Positions 7,297 through 15,244 of a stretch of 37,635 bases of DNA are shown piece by piece. This DNA is from Candidatus Kapaibacterium sp. (lineage in GTDB: Bacteria > Bacteroidota > Ignavibacteria > Kapaibacteriales > NICIL-2). Each line of letters opens with the position of its first letter. Within the stretch, counting starts at the first letter, position 1. Under the pieces are notes generated by a model, which worked only from the letters and a program-made list of their open reading frames with translations, did no database searches and had not been told where the DNA came from. The stretch is taken from contig JAEUSO010000003.1 in the NCBI GenBank assembly GCA_016788605.1, positions 1 to 37,635 on the forward strand, given 5' to 3'. The translations under genes and the position numbers were made by a program.

Positions 7297-8748
7297 CTAT
7301 CGGGAAATAATGACGGGAATACTATGCTGCTGCTCAGCATCACGCAGTTGAAGAATATAGACACCGTTCGGAAGACCACTGACATTCACAGGTACTGTGT
7401 TCCATCCCGATCCAAATCCTGCAAGTGCTGAACTGAAATCACTCACCGGCTCACCCATGATTGAAAACAATCGAAGCCCCACAGCACTACGAACTGATGA
7501 TTCACTCAAATACAATCTCACATTCATTCTATCGGTTATCGGTATCGGTGAAACGCTTGATACCCATACTGTGGCGGCAATGTTTAATCGGCTTGGTACT
7601 TCCGGCTCTACGCTGGTAATTGTATCTGGTGATAATGTGTAAAAACCATAGCCATCCTGTCCAACCCCGCTTTGAAGTGATGTATAATACACTGAACGAA
7701 TCTCATTTGGAATCGGTTGGTTAATTGGTATCATCGGTTGTTGGATTAACCAGCGCCATTCTTCTCCTTGGTTAGTGCTAACCATAGCAGTACCGTCGCG
7801 TAAATTGAGAAAGCATGTATCCTTGTTTAATAACTGAATACTATGTAATCCTACGGCATTTTTTTCTTTACCAAGTATCTCGGCAACATACCATGATAGT
7901 CCACCGTCGGTGGTTCTTAGTATAGCAAACTGTTGTTTATCCATTAAATATGCAGATGCGATACCAATCTTCGTTGAGCAAAAGAGTAAATCATAAACCC
8001 AACAGAGATTGGATGTTTCACCTTCATATCCTTTCACCGTACACCCAAGCGTATCCCATGTAGCACCCGTATTCGTTGTTCTGAAAAATCGCAACTCGGG
8101 GGCAGAGGTGTTCCAATCGGTCATACCGCGAACATAAATGGTGGTGCTGTCAAGACAGTATGCCTTGTAAAATCCTTTACGGTTTGTTTGCGTACTGTCA
8201 TAGTGCCGGTTGATAATTGTTCGCCATGACCTTCCTGAGTCATTCGTGTAATACACAGTTAGCCTATATGCAGAACCAACAGCACCATACTTAGCATTAT
8301 ACATCGAAAAATTATACAATGAATACGTAGAGTCTACTACACAGGTATCAAATGTTTTGCCATTATCAATACTTCGGTACATACGATGATATGAAATAGC
8401 AAGTATCTTATTCGTATCAAAAGATCGTAGTAATCTTACAGCTATTGCATTTTTTAAACTAAATGGAAATTTCAAAGTAGCATCAGTCCATGTTAATCCA
8501 TTGTCGTCAGAATACCGTATGATATGTGAGTATATGTTTGGCGTAGTAACCATAGCTCCTGCGCTTATGATTCTCTTCCCCGACTGTGTTATGTCGTGTG
8601 TAATGTAAAAGGTGTCCGGCTGTTTCCTCATAAAATCAATCACCGGATTCTGCCATTTCCACATCATTTGGCTCTGTGCAGTTTGGGAGCATGTAAAGCT
8701 GTAGAGCAGTATTGTTATAATCAATAATATCTTATTCTTCGGTGTCAT
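7297..8748 (-). CDS. Secreted Asp-box (BNR-like) protein with T9SS sorting domain
   Basis: A 483-residue protein with a signal peptide (about residues 1-27, ending TAQSQ). The body carries at least six Asp-box repeats of the SxDxGxTW type: SDDNGLTW, SIDNGKTF, TNDSGRSW, TTNTGATW, TTDGGLSW and STNQGEEW. Such repeats build beta-propellers of the sialidase/photosystem-stability-factor superfamily; no sialidase catalytic residues were recognised, so a binding or structural role is more likely. The last about 80 residues ('LRLFSIMGEPVSDF...LPNGVYILQLRD...VIISR') form a type A T9SS C-terminal sorting domain, so it is exported across the outer membrane and probably attached to the surface. The gene is visibly more AT-rich than its neighbours, which suggests later acquisition. 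It has its own terminator. Confidence 0.8.
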   Translation of the reverse strand: MTPKNKILLIITILLYSFTCSQTAQSQMMWKWQNPVIDFMRKQPDTFYITHDITQSGKRIISAGAMVTTPNIYSHIIRYSDDNGLTWTDATLKFPFSLKNAIAVRLLRSFDTNKILAISYHRMYRSIDNGKTFDTCVVDSTYSLYNFSMYNAKYGAVGSAYRLTVYYTNDSGRSWRTIINRHYDSTQTNRKGFYKAYCLDSTTIYVRGMTDWNTSAPELRFFRTTNTGATWDTLGCTVKGYEGETSNLCWVYDLLFCSTKIGIASAYLMDKQQFAILRTTDGGLSWYVAEILGKEKNAVGLHSIQLLNKDTCFLNLRDGTAMVSTNQGEEWRWLIQQPMIPINQPIPNEIRSVYYTSLQSGVGQDGYGFYTLSPDTITSVEPEVPSRLNIAATVWVSSVSPIPITDRMNVRLYLSESSVRSAVGLRLFSIMGEPVSDFSSALAGFGSGWNTVPVNVSGLPNGVYILQLRDAEQQHSIPVIISR

Positions 8749-8851
8749 AGTATGTATATAGGAAAAGCATTAAATCACATGATTCGTATCTTCTGTTAGT
8801 AAAACTCATGTACGATAATGATGGGCAGAGTTTAGAGTCATACTTTGTCCA

Positions 8852-8885
8852 ATAGTAATACTGTTATCACATGCAGTATTACTAT
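8852..8885. repeat. Perfect 12-bp inverted repeat with 10-base spacer
   Basis: ATAGTAATACTG (8852-8863) and CAGTATTACTAT (8874-8885) are exact reverse complements. No T-run follows on either strand. It lies about 104 bases upstream of the Asp-box gene start, so it could be an operator or leader hairpin. Confidence 0.6.
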
Positions 8886-9130
8886 CCACAGTTTGACCAC
8901 CGAAACCTAGTACCCCAAAATGATGGTGGGATGATTGTAATGTAAGCGGAGGTCATACACAGCGTGTGGTTTGTGACGAGCAGACGTTTTATTTTGGCAA
9001 CAATATAAAACTAATTTTCAAGAAGTAAAAGTTATTGTTTCCTTCTAAAAAAGCGGTTTGAAATGGTGCGGATGCGGTTGCCGGGAATACCACTATGGCT
9101 CTTCTTGGAAGCGTGAGGCAAGAGTGGTCG

Positions 9131-9204
9131 GGGTGGAAGCGGACTGCGCTTTCCGGCAGGTGGCGGGACGTTGCGAAACAAATGGTGCGGTGCCGTTTGC
9201 GAAG
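9131..9204 (+). repeat. Dispersed intergenic repeat, copy 1
   Basis: About 74 bases that match the reverse complement of 25230-25304. A block of 23 identical bases (from AAGCGGACTG to TTCCGGCAG) and a block of 14 (TGGTGCGGTGCCGT) are separated by a diverged part with one small indel. The first block contains a hairpin, (G)GAAGCG-GACTG-CGCTTTCC, with one bulge in this copy. Confidence 0.7.
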
Positions 9205-9252
9205 CATCGTAACAACAGAGGAAAGGTAGAACGACGCAGCAGCAGAAACGCA

Positions 9253-10623
9253 TTACCGGCGCACCTGACCAAACACCGACGACGCGCCGATGCCGACAAT
9301 GCTGTCGTATCCGCCGAAGGATGGATCGCGGTAGTAAATGAACGCAATGAATGTGTGTCCCGCGCCGGCGTTGTTGCCCTCGAATTCCTCGAAACTCATA
9401 TTCTCGATGATCCGTGTGTCAGCGTTTTCGCGTCCTGTTGCGTAGCAGTAGTTGTGGCGGGCGCGGCGTATCCATTGGCGCAAGGTGTAGAGCCGGTTCT
9501 CTTCGTCGTAGCGCATCTGCCATTCGGCGGTGGTGCGCCAGTTGTTGAACGAGCCGATGACAAACACATCGTCGGCGGGAAGCCGGTTTTCGGGATCGAG
9601 CACGAACTCGACGGGGATATAATCATCGTCCGACATGGAGATGCCGCGTGTGACCATTGCACCGTCGTCGGCGCGGAGCAGAAAGCCGCCGTTGCGCCTC
9701 AGATCCGAGAGCGGCAGCCGCACCGGTACGGTGGAACGCGGGAAAAGTCCCGTTTGCGTCATGTCCAGCACGCGGTAGTCGTTTTCGGCGGGGAGCTGCT
9801 CAACGCGGAACCGTTTGCCCGCCGATGCCATGCCCCGCACCGTGGGGTTGATGCCGAACCTACGCCCCGTTGCGCCGCCGCCCGCAAATGCACCGGTTGA
9901 TTGCGATGCGACAAACGGCTCGTTCCACCGGTGGTTGCGGTAAAACACCGCAGTGTGCAGTTGAACATCGGCTATGCCCTGATTGCCGCCCGCCGTTGCT
10001 TCCAATGTCAGTGCCACCGGACTTGCCCGCCTCACAGGTTCGTAGAAATCATTGAACACATCCACCGTGCAATCCATTGCGTAGTCGAGCGCGAAGAAGC
10101 GCGCTTCGGCATAGAGCGCGGTATCGCCGAGTTCGCGGAACTGCACCTTCCAGTTGCCACCGTAGGGAATGCGGATGGTCTCGTTGGGAAACGACAGCAC
10201 GCCGCGATAGGAATAATACCGCGATACCGCAGGCGACATCGTCCATTGGATGTTCGTTGTCCGCATAAACGCAATGTCGTTCAGGAAACCGTTGCCGTCT
10301 TCGCGCCAATCGGCGGTGCAATGCACAAACGTTGCAACAAACGTTGGCGGTATGCTTGCTTGAATATCAAGTTCGACGGTGATGGTTTTTTCGCCGAATA
10401 TCGGCAGCGAGGCAGAGCGTTGCCGCACAAGCAGCACAGGCGGGAGCAGTTCGTTCGTGCCGCCGTAAATACGGACAAAGCGTACCACGGGCGGGAACGG
10501 TGTGTCGGCGGAATCGGCGGGTGCGGCATATAAAACACCGCCGCTTGCAAGCATAACCACCGCAACAGTGCGGATAATGATGCGGCAGCGGAGAGAAATA
10601 TCCGAAAAGGGGTTGTCTGCCAT
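9253..10623 (-). CDS. T9SS plug-type protein (DUF5103)
   Basis: A 456-residue exported protein. The start 'MADNPFSDIS' is chosen because a hydrophobic signal segment follows at about 14-33 ('IIIRTVAVVMLASGGVLYAAP'-type) and the open frame upstream overlaps the divergent gene. The mature part follows the DUF5103 pattern in order: 'RFVRIYGGTNELLPPVLL', 'FVHCTADWREDGNGFLNDIAF', 'YYSYRGVLSFPNETIRIPYGGNWKVQF', 'RFFALDYAMDC', then 'YIPVEFVL' and 'DVFVIGSFNNW' with 'MRYDEENRLYTLRQWI' at the end. In Bacteroidota this family plugs the idle SprA translocon of the type IX secretion system at the outer membrane. That role fits the T9SS-tailed proteins encoded nearby. It is divergent from the barrel/VWA/OmpA gene, with starts only about 61 bases apart. 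Confidence 0.78.
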   Translation of the reverse strand: MADNPFSDISLRCRIIIRTVAVVMLASGGVLYAAPADSADTPFPPVVRFVRIYGGTNELLPPVLLVRQRSASLPIFGEKTITVELDIQASIPPTFVATFVHCTADWREDGNGFLNDIAFMRTTNIQWTMSPAVSRYYSYRGVLSFPNETIRIPYGGNWKVQFRELGDTALYAEARFFALDYAMDCTVDVFNDFYEPVRRASPVALTLEATAGGNQGIADVQLHTAVFYRNHRWNEPFVASQSTGAFAGGGATGRRFGINPTVRGMASAGKRFRVEQLPAENDYRVLDMTQTGLFPRSTVPVRLPLSDLRRNGGFLLRADDGAMVTRGISMSDDDYIPVEFVLDPENRLPADDVFVIGSFNNWRTTAEWQMRYDEENRLYTLRQWIRRARHNYCYATGRENADTRIIENMSFEEFEGNNAGAGHTFIAFIYYRDPSFGGYDSIVGIGASSVFGQVRR

Positions 10624-10684
10624 GAAAAAAGATTGTAGGTTGCGGTATATCACAGGTTTTGTAATTGCTGTATCATGTATCGGT

Positions 10685-13462
10685 ATGAATCGAATGTTTA
10701 AACGGACGCTTGTTCTTGTTATCACCACGCTCCTCGAAATTATCACATCATCCGCTGTTCGCGCACAAGGTATTGATCCGCGAAGCGCAACACTGCCCTC
10801 GTTCTTCAGCAACAGGCGCATGGGCTACCTCTCGGATGCGTCGTCGGTCGGGTGGAATCCCGCCATGCTTGGCATCCGCAACGAGTTCGACCTCATGCTT
10901 GCCGTGCCGCTGAATACCGACATCAACGGACTGCCGTCGTCATCGCGCTTGCATACGTTTGCCAAGTTGGGTCCGGTAGGATTGGGCTACATTTTTCAAC
11001 GCGATTCCAGTTTGCCCGCCCAATACTTTGGGGGATTCGGCATTCCGCTGAACAAGAACCGCACGCTGAATATGGGGATCAGTGCAATGTATCAGGATTT
11101 GCGCGTCGGTTCGCTTGCCGATAAATTGCGCGGCAACATCTCGGTGATGTACATACCCACGCCCATGTTGTGGCTTTCGGGCGGCGTATCAACTATTCAT
11201 GGCGGCGGCTCGGACAACCTGATGGGAAATTTTGCAGCAGCGTTCACACCTGTTGATTGGTTCGGATTGCACGCCAATTTCGACCTCTTGACGAAAACCG
11301 AACTCATACCGCTCTTCGCCGACGGCATAAACTTTCAGGCAGGGCTGACGCTCTCGCCGTGGGACGATTTTGTTTTGTCGGGGATGTATAACCCTTCGAT
11401 GCGGCTGGCGCGTGTGGGAGTTGAGGTCAATATTGATTCGTACGGACTCGGGTATATCCAGAACATTCCTGAAGCCGGGCGCGGAACAGGTGCGCTCATC
11501 GGACGCTATCAACCCGACCGTTATATGGATTTGCCCACGTATGTTGCGTCGCTCTCGGGCTCGTCGCTCGATGGCGGCGGCTCACGCGATGCAAGCTGCC
11601 GACCCGAACCCTACAAATGGACTCGCGGCACCGAGCAGGTTTCCGGCACAACACTGATGAACACCATGATGAATGCCGGAAGCGAATACACGAAACTCTA
11701 CTCCACGTTGCAATCACTCAGTCCCGCGGCAGATAAACTCTACGCTGCCATCGGCGAGAAATACTACGGCATAAAACCCGTGGCAACAACGGCGGGCGCA
11801 GCAAACACCACCATCATCCGCCCGCGTGAAACAGGAAACACCATTGTTATTGATTCGGTGAGCAGCACACAAGGCGAGACCACGGTCATCTTCCGTGTAC
11901 GCGACGCAAACAACCGCAACACGGGTGGCTTGAAGCGCGAGAACTTCTTCCTTGCCGACACGACGCAACAGATTACCAACTTCGCACAAACAGCATCGCA
12001 AAAACGTGTTGCAGCCGACTTCATGATTTTGATGGATTGCTCCGGCTCGATGAGCACAAGCATTGCCTCGGTTCGCACCAACGTGCAGAACTTTTCGCGC
12101 TCGCTTGCCAACCGCAACATTGACTACCGTATCGGTTCAATCCTCTATAATCAAGCTGTGTTTGCCACGCTGCCGCCAACAACCAACCTCAACGAGTTCA
12201 CTACGTTTTTCGCGCAAGCATCGGCAAGCGGCTATGATGAAATCACCAGCGATGCGATTATGAAATCGGCAGACGTACCCTACCGCGCCGATGCCGAAAA
12301 AATCGCCATCCTCATCACCGACGACTGCTCAATGCAAGGCAACACCGACTACACCGAGCAAGACCTTATCGAGCAACTGTGGAAAAGCGGTGTGCGGCTC
12401 TACGGCGTTATCAATCCCACCAACCACAACGCGGGATTCACCACACGCCTCACCTTGGGCAAAGAGTATAATATCAAGAGTCCCTTCAACTCGATTCTTG
12501 ACGACATCAGCGGCGAAATCACCACGACCTATCAACTCACCTACAAAGAAAAACCGCCTGTGGCAAAACCGATTCCGCCCAAAGTGATTGTTCGCGGTAC
12601 GGTACAAAGCGAAAGCGGTTGGAACCTTGCGGCAAGCATCGAGGCAATCAGCGGCACATCGCGCCAGACCTACAAGACAAATCCACTGAACGGCGAGTAT
12701 GAATTCGAAGCGCAGCAAGGCAAGCAACTCGAGATGACCGCCACTGCCGACGACCATCAGCCCGATAAGAAGACGCTTGCCGTTCCCACCGCCACCAAGA
12801 ACGACACACTCACCCAGAACTTTACACTGCGCCAACCGAAGACAATCCTGAAAGGCGTTGTAACCGACGAGAACAAAAAACCGCTGCAAGCAAAAATCAA
12901 AATTGAGGACGGCACCACGTTGGCACTTGTGCGCGAGATTGAAACTAACGCCGCCGGAGCGTACTCGATTGAAATCCCCGAAGGGAATATCTACCGCCTT
13001 ACGCCCTCGGTGAAAGAGTACATCCCAACGCCCGCCGATGCCGATATGCGAACCACAAAAAAAGGAACAGTGGTAACGCAAGACCTTATGCTGACAAGCA
13101 TTGCCAACGCAGTAGAAAAAGGATTGACCTTCAAACTGAAGAATATCTTTTTCGATACCGGCAAGTGGGATTTGCGACCCGAAAGTTTCGAGGAACTTGG
13201 CAAGCTCATCACATTCCTGAACGAGTACCAAACGTTGCGGATGGAAATCGGCGCACATACCGATAACGTGGGTAAGGACGATGCTAACATGACGCTCTCG
13301 CAAAAGCGCGCACAGTCGGTGGTGGATTACCTGAAAGGTAAAGGAATAGCGGAGACGCGCATGAATGCGAAGGGCTACGGCAAGACGGTTCCTGTTGGAA
13401 CAAATGACACACCCGAAGGCAGGCAGCTTAACCGCCGCGTCGAGTTCAAGTTGGTGAAGTAA
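10685..13462 (+). CDS. Composite outer-membrane protein: PorV/FadL-like barrel, VWA, carboxypeptidase-regulatory-like and OmpA domains
   Basis: A 925-residue protein. The start at 10685 gives a good signal peptide (MNRMFKRTLV through SSAVRAQ); an ATG at 10622 is possible but overlaps the divergent start. Domains in order: a beta-rich region at about 40-340 with 'YLSDASSVGWNPAMLG', a PorV/FadL-like signature; a VWA domain at about 440-620 with the MIDAS motif DCSGS at 451-455; two CarboxypepD_reg-like beta-sandwiches at about 630-800 ('VRGTVQSESGW', 'LKGVVTDENKKPL'); and an OmpA peptidoglycan-binding domain at about 815-925 ('NIFFDTGKWDLRPESFEEL', 'GAHTDNVGKDDANMTLSQKRAQSVVDYL'). It would span the outer membrane, hold peptidoglycan and present a metal-dependent adhesion domain. 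Its neighbour is the T9SS plug gene; PorE- or PorP-like functions are possible. Confidence 0.82.
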   Translation: MNRMFKRTLVLVITTLLEIITSSAVRAQGIDPRSATLPSFFSNRRMGYLSDASSVGWNPAMLGIRNEFDLMLAVPLNTDINGLPSSSRLHTFAKLGPVGLGYIFQRDSSLPAQYFGGFGIPLNKNRTLNMGISAMYQDLRVGSLADKLRGNISVMYIPTPMLWLSGGVSTIHGGGSDNLMGNFAAAFTPVDWFGLHANFDLLTKTELIPLFADGINFQAGLTLSPWDDFVLSGMYNPSMRLARVGVEVNIDSYGLGYIQNIPEAGRGTGALIGRYQPDRYMDLPTYVASLSGSSLDGGGSRDASCRPEPYKWTRGTEQVSGTTLMNTMMNAGSEYTKLYSTLQSLSPAADKLYAAIGEKYYGIKPVATTAGAANTTIIRPRETGNTIVIDSVSSTQGETTVIFRVRDANNRNTGGLKRENFFLADTTQQITNFAQTASQKRVAADFMILMDCSGSMSTSIASVRTNVQNFSRSLANRNIDYRIGSILYNQAVFATLPPTTNLNEFTTFFAQASASGYDEITSDAIMKSADVPYRADAEKIAILITDDCSMQGNTDYTEQDLIEQLWKSGVRLYGVINPTNHNAGFTTRLTLGKEYNIKSPFNSILDDISGEITTTYQLTYKEKPPVAKPIPPKVIVRGTVQSESGWNLAASIEAISGTSRQTYKTNPLNGEYEFEAQQGKQLEMTATADDHQPDKKTLAVPTATKNDTLTQNFTLRQPKTILKGVVTDENKKPLQAKIKIEDGTTLALVREIETNAAGAYSIEIPEGNIYRLTPSVKEYIPTPADADMRTTKKGTVVTQDLMLTSIANAVEKGLTFKLKNIFFDTGKWDLRPESFEELGKLITFLNEYQTLRMEIGAHTDNVGKDDANMTLSQKRAQSVVDYLKGKGIAETRMNAKGYGKTVPVGTNDTPEGRQLNRRVEFKLVK

Positions 13463-13877
13463 AGCATCTGTTTGTGTTTCAGAAAGTATGGTGAAGATTT
13501 CTGTTATTCACCATCAAGCTAATGGCGGCTCAAAATACGATCTCTCCTTCGAGAACGCGGTTGTTTATGTACTACACACTGCTATTGCACGAAGTGTTGA
13601 TTGACTTCTACATTGTGCCTCGTGAGTTCTTTGCGAATCGTATGTTAACTGTTTGGTAAGCACGCTACGCAGTTATCACAACTATCCGCATAAAACTCAT
13701 CAATCTCAAGATCGGCGAGTTCTTCATAGAGTTTTCTCACCGTCTTTGCTGATGACAGTAAGGTGCGATGCCGTTTGCTGTAGGCAGAATCCTCGATGAT
13801 ATGATAAACGCAATCCAAAAAAAAATGGCTGCCCGACACAAATGCCGGACAGCCATTTCAATATGCGTCGGCTGACG
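13463..13877. other. Gene-poor gap with hairpin and a doubtful 64-codon frame
   Basis: Contains a weak hairpin after the OmpA-type gene (TGGTGAA 13489-13495 with TTCACCA 13507-13513, no T-run) and the gcvT terminator. A minus-strand frame at 13645-13839 encodes 64 residues ending 'FYADSCDNCVACLPNS'. Its first codons lie within the gcvT terminator stem, so as drawn it is unlikely to be an intact gene; it may be a decayed remnant. No family recognised. Confidence 0.4.
13813..13858 (-). terminator. Strong rho-independent terminator of gcvT
   Basis: A 15-base stem (13823-13837 with 13844-13858, two non-Watson-Crick positions) is followed on the minus strand by a run of nine T (13817-13825, partly within the stem base). 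It begins 19 bases after the gcvT stop. Confidence 0.92.
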
Positions 13878-14972
13878 TTATGCAAGGAAGGGAATCTTGA
13901 CCACTTCGGCGGGGAAGTTTTTGCCGCGTGCAACGATGTCCACCATTGTGCCGGGTGCGCTCAGATGCACAGGAACGTAGCCCATTGCGATTGCCTTGCC
14001 GAGTGTGGGTGCGATGTTACCGCTTGTTACTGTGCCGACTGTTTCGCCGTTGCTGGCGATGCCGTAGCCGTGGCGGGCGATGAATTTATCAACGCCGACA
14101 ACCAAGCCCACGAGTTTGCGCGACACGCCGTTTGCTTTTGCGGCATTCAATACGTCGCTGCCGTTGAACTCGCCTTTGGCAAGTTTGGTAATCCACCCCA
14201 ATCCTGCTTCGAGCGGGTGGGTGGTTTCGTCAATGTCGTTGCCGTAGAGACAATATCCTTTTTCCAAGCGGAGGGTATCGCGTGCGCCCAAGCCAACAGG
14301 TTCGATACCGAATTCCGCGCCTGCCAGCATGATGGCATCCCACACCGCCGCACACACCGAGGCATCGCCACGGAAGTAGATTTCCATGCCGAGTTCGCCG
14401 GTGTAGCCCGTGCGCGAGAGAATCATATCCACGCCCGCAAGAGTGCCGGTGGTAAAGGTGTAGTAGGCAAGTGCACCGAGGTCGGCATCGGTAAGTTTCT
14501 GGAGTGTTTCGATTGACTTCGGTCCTTGGATGGCAAGCAGGTTAATCTCTGCGCTGATGTTGGTAAGCGTCAGGTTGGGGAACGCCGCCGCATTGCCCGC
14601 CGCCCACGCCCAATCTTTTTCTTCGCAGGCACCGTTCACCACCATCATGTAGTGGTTGTCGGTGTGCATATACACAAGCAGGTCGTCCACGATACCGCCG
14701 TCGGGTTTGCACATCGCGCTGTACTGCGCCTTGCCCGGACTGAGCTTCGAGACATCGTTCACCGTGAGCTGCTGAAGGAATGCAAGTGCATCCGCTCCGC
14801 GAACATCGAACTCGCCCATGTGCGAAACATCGAACACGCCGACCGCCGTACGCACGACGTTATGCTCGTGCATGATGCCTTTGGGATATTGAATCGGCAT
14901 TTGGAATCCGGCGAACTCGACCATCTTGGCTCCGGCAGCCGTATGCTGCGCATGAAAATTGGTTTGTTTCAT
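13878..14972 (-). CDS. gcvT: Glycine cleavage system T protein (aminomethyltransferase)
   Basis: Transfers the methylene group from the aminomethyl-lipoyl H protein to tetrahydrofolate, releasing ammonia, in the glycine cleavage system. It is 364 residues, the normal length. The start 'MKQTNFHAQHTAAGAKMVEFAGFQMPIQY' matches GcvT; the frame is open further upstream but that part is not family-like. Visible family segments include 'VGVFDVSHMGEF', 'QQLTVNDVSKLSPGKAQYSAMC' with 'GGIVDDLLVY', 'SRTGYTGELGMEIYF', 'LGARDTLRLEKGYCLYGNDI' and the C-terminal 'VTSGNIAPTLGKAIAMGYV'. Other gcv genes are not in the window, so the system is encoded in scattered form. Two TATTTTT(A/G) boxes lie upstream and a strong terminator follows, so it is a single-gene transcript. 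Confidence 0.95.
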   Translation of the reverse strand: MKQTNFHAQHTAAGAKMVEFAGFQMPIQYPKGIMHEHNVVRTAVGVFDVSHMGEFDVRGADALAFLQQLTVNDVSKLSPGKAQYSAMCKPDGGIVDDLLVYMHTDNHYMMVVNGACEEKDWAWAAGNAAAFPNLTLTNISAEINLLAIQGPKSIETLQKLTDADLGALAYYTFTTGTLAGVDMILSRTGYTGELGMEIYFRGDASVCAAVWDAIMLAGAEFGIEPVGLGARDTLRLEKGYCLYGNDIDETTHPLEAGLGWITKLAKGEFNGSDVLNAAKANGVSRKLVGLVVGVDKFIARHGYGIASNGETVGTVTSGNIAPTLGKAIAMGYVPVHLSAPGTMVDIVARGKNFPAEVVKIPFLA

Positions 14973-15014
14973 TGATTGTAGTTGATATGGTAATGGATTA
15001 CACCGTGGCGGGCG

Positions 15015-15022
15015 TAAAAATA
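15015..15022 (-). promoter_or_regulatory. Probable -7 box of gcvT (near-match)
   Basis: Minus-strand TATTTTTA, 7 of 8 to TAnnTTTG, 43 bases upstream of the gcvT start. Its flanks (GCGGGCG) resemble those of the second box at 15099-15106 (GCGGACGG). Confidence 0.35.
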
Positions 15023-15098
15023 GTTTCGGGGCGGCATCACGGAGAGACATAGCGTGCGCCACGTCTATGCCGGATAGCGACAACCCAACAGCGGACGG

Positions 15099-15106
15099 CA
15101 AAAATA
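15099..15106 (-). promoter_or_regulatory. Second -7-like box upstream of gcvT
   Basis: Minus-strand TATTTTTG, exact to TAnnTTTG, 127 bases upstream of gcvT. The gap 14973-15244 between the divergent gcvT and peptidase genes holds no other gene. Confidence 0.35.
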
Positions 15107-15244
15107 GGTTCAGCATAGCAAAGCGAAACCCCGTGGTACGCTTTATTTTCGCAGCACTATAATCCTGTTGTGCAAAGCGCGGTGTCGGGATTTCCGGCAC
15201 AGTTGCGATTCGCACAACCACTATATCACGTAGTTCATACCGTT

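Larger units (their letters stand above)
8749..9252. other. Gene-free stretch with inverted repeat and dispersed repeat
   Basis: About 500 bases between two minus-strand genes. No convincing reading frame was found. The left half is AT-rich, like the adjoining gene, and contains the 12-bp inverted repeat at 8852-8885. The right half is GC-rich and contains one copy of a dispersed repeat (9131-9204). Confidence 0.6.

Noticed and set aside
9058-9900. A 280-codon plus-strand frame opposite the plug gene
   Set aside because: It lies largely antisense to the DUF5103 gene; composition is His/Arg/Ala-rich as expected from an antisense frame in GC-rich DNA, and only its first part covers the dispersed repeat.
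10502-10684. Upstream extension of the barrel/VWA/OmpA gene
   Set aside because: It would overlap the divergent plug gene and place the signal peptide internally; the ATG at 10685 gives a proper signal peptide.
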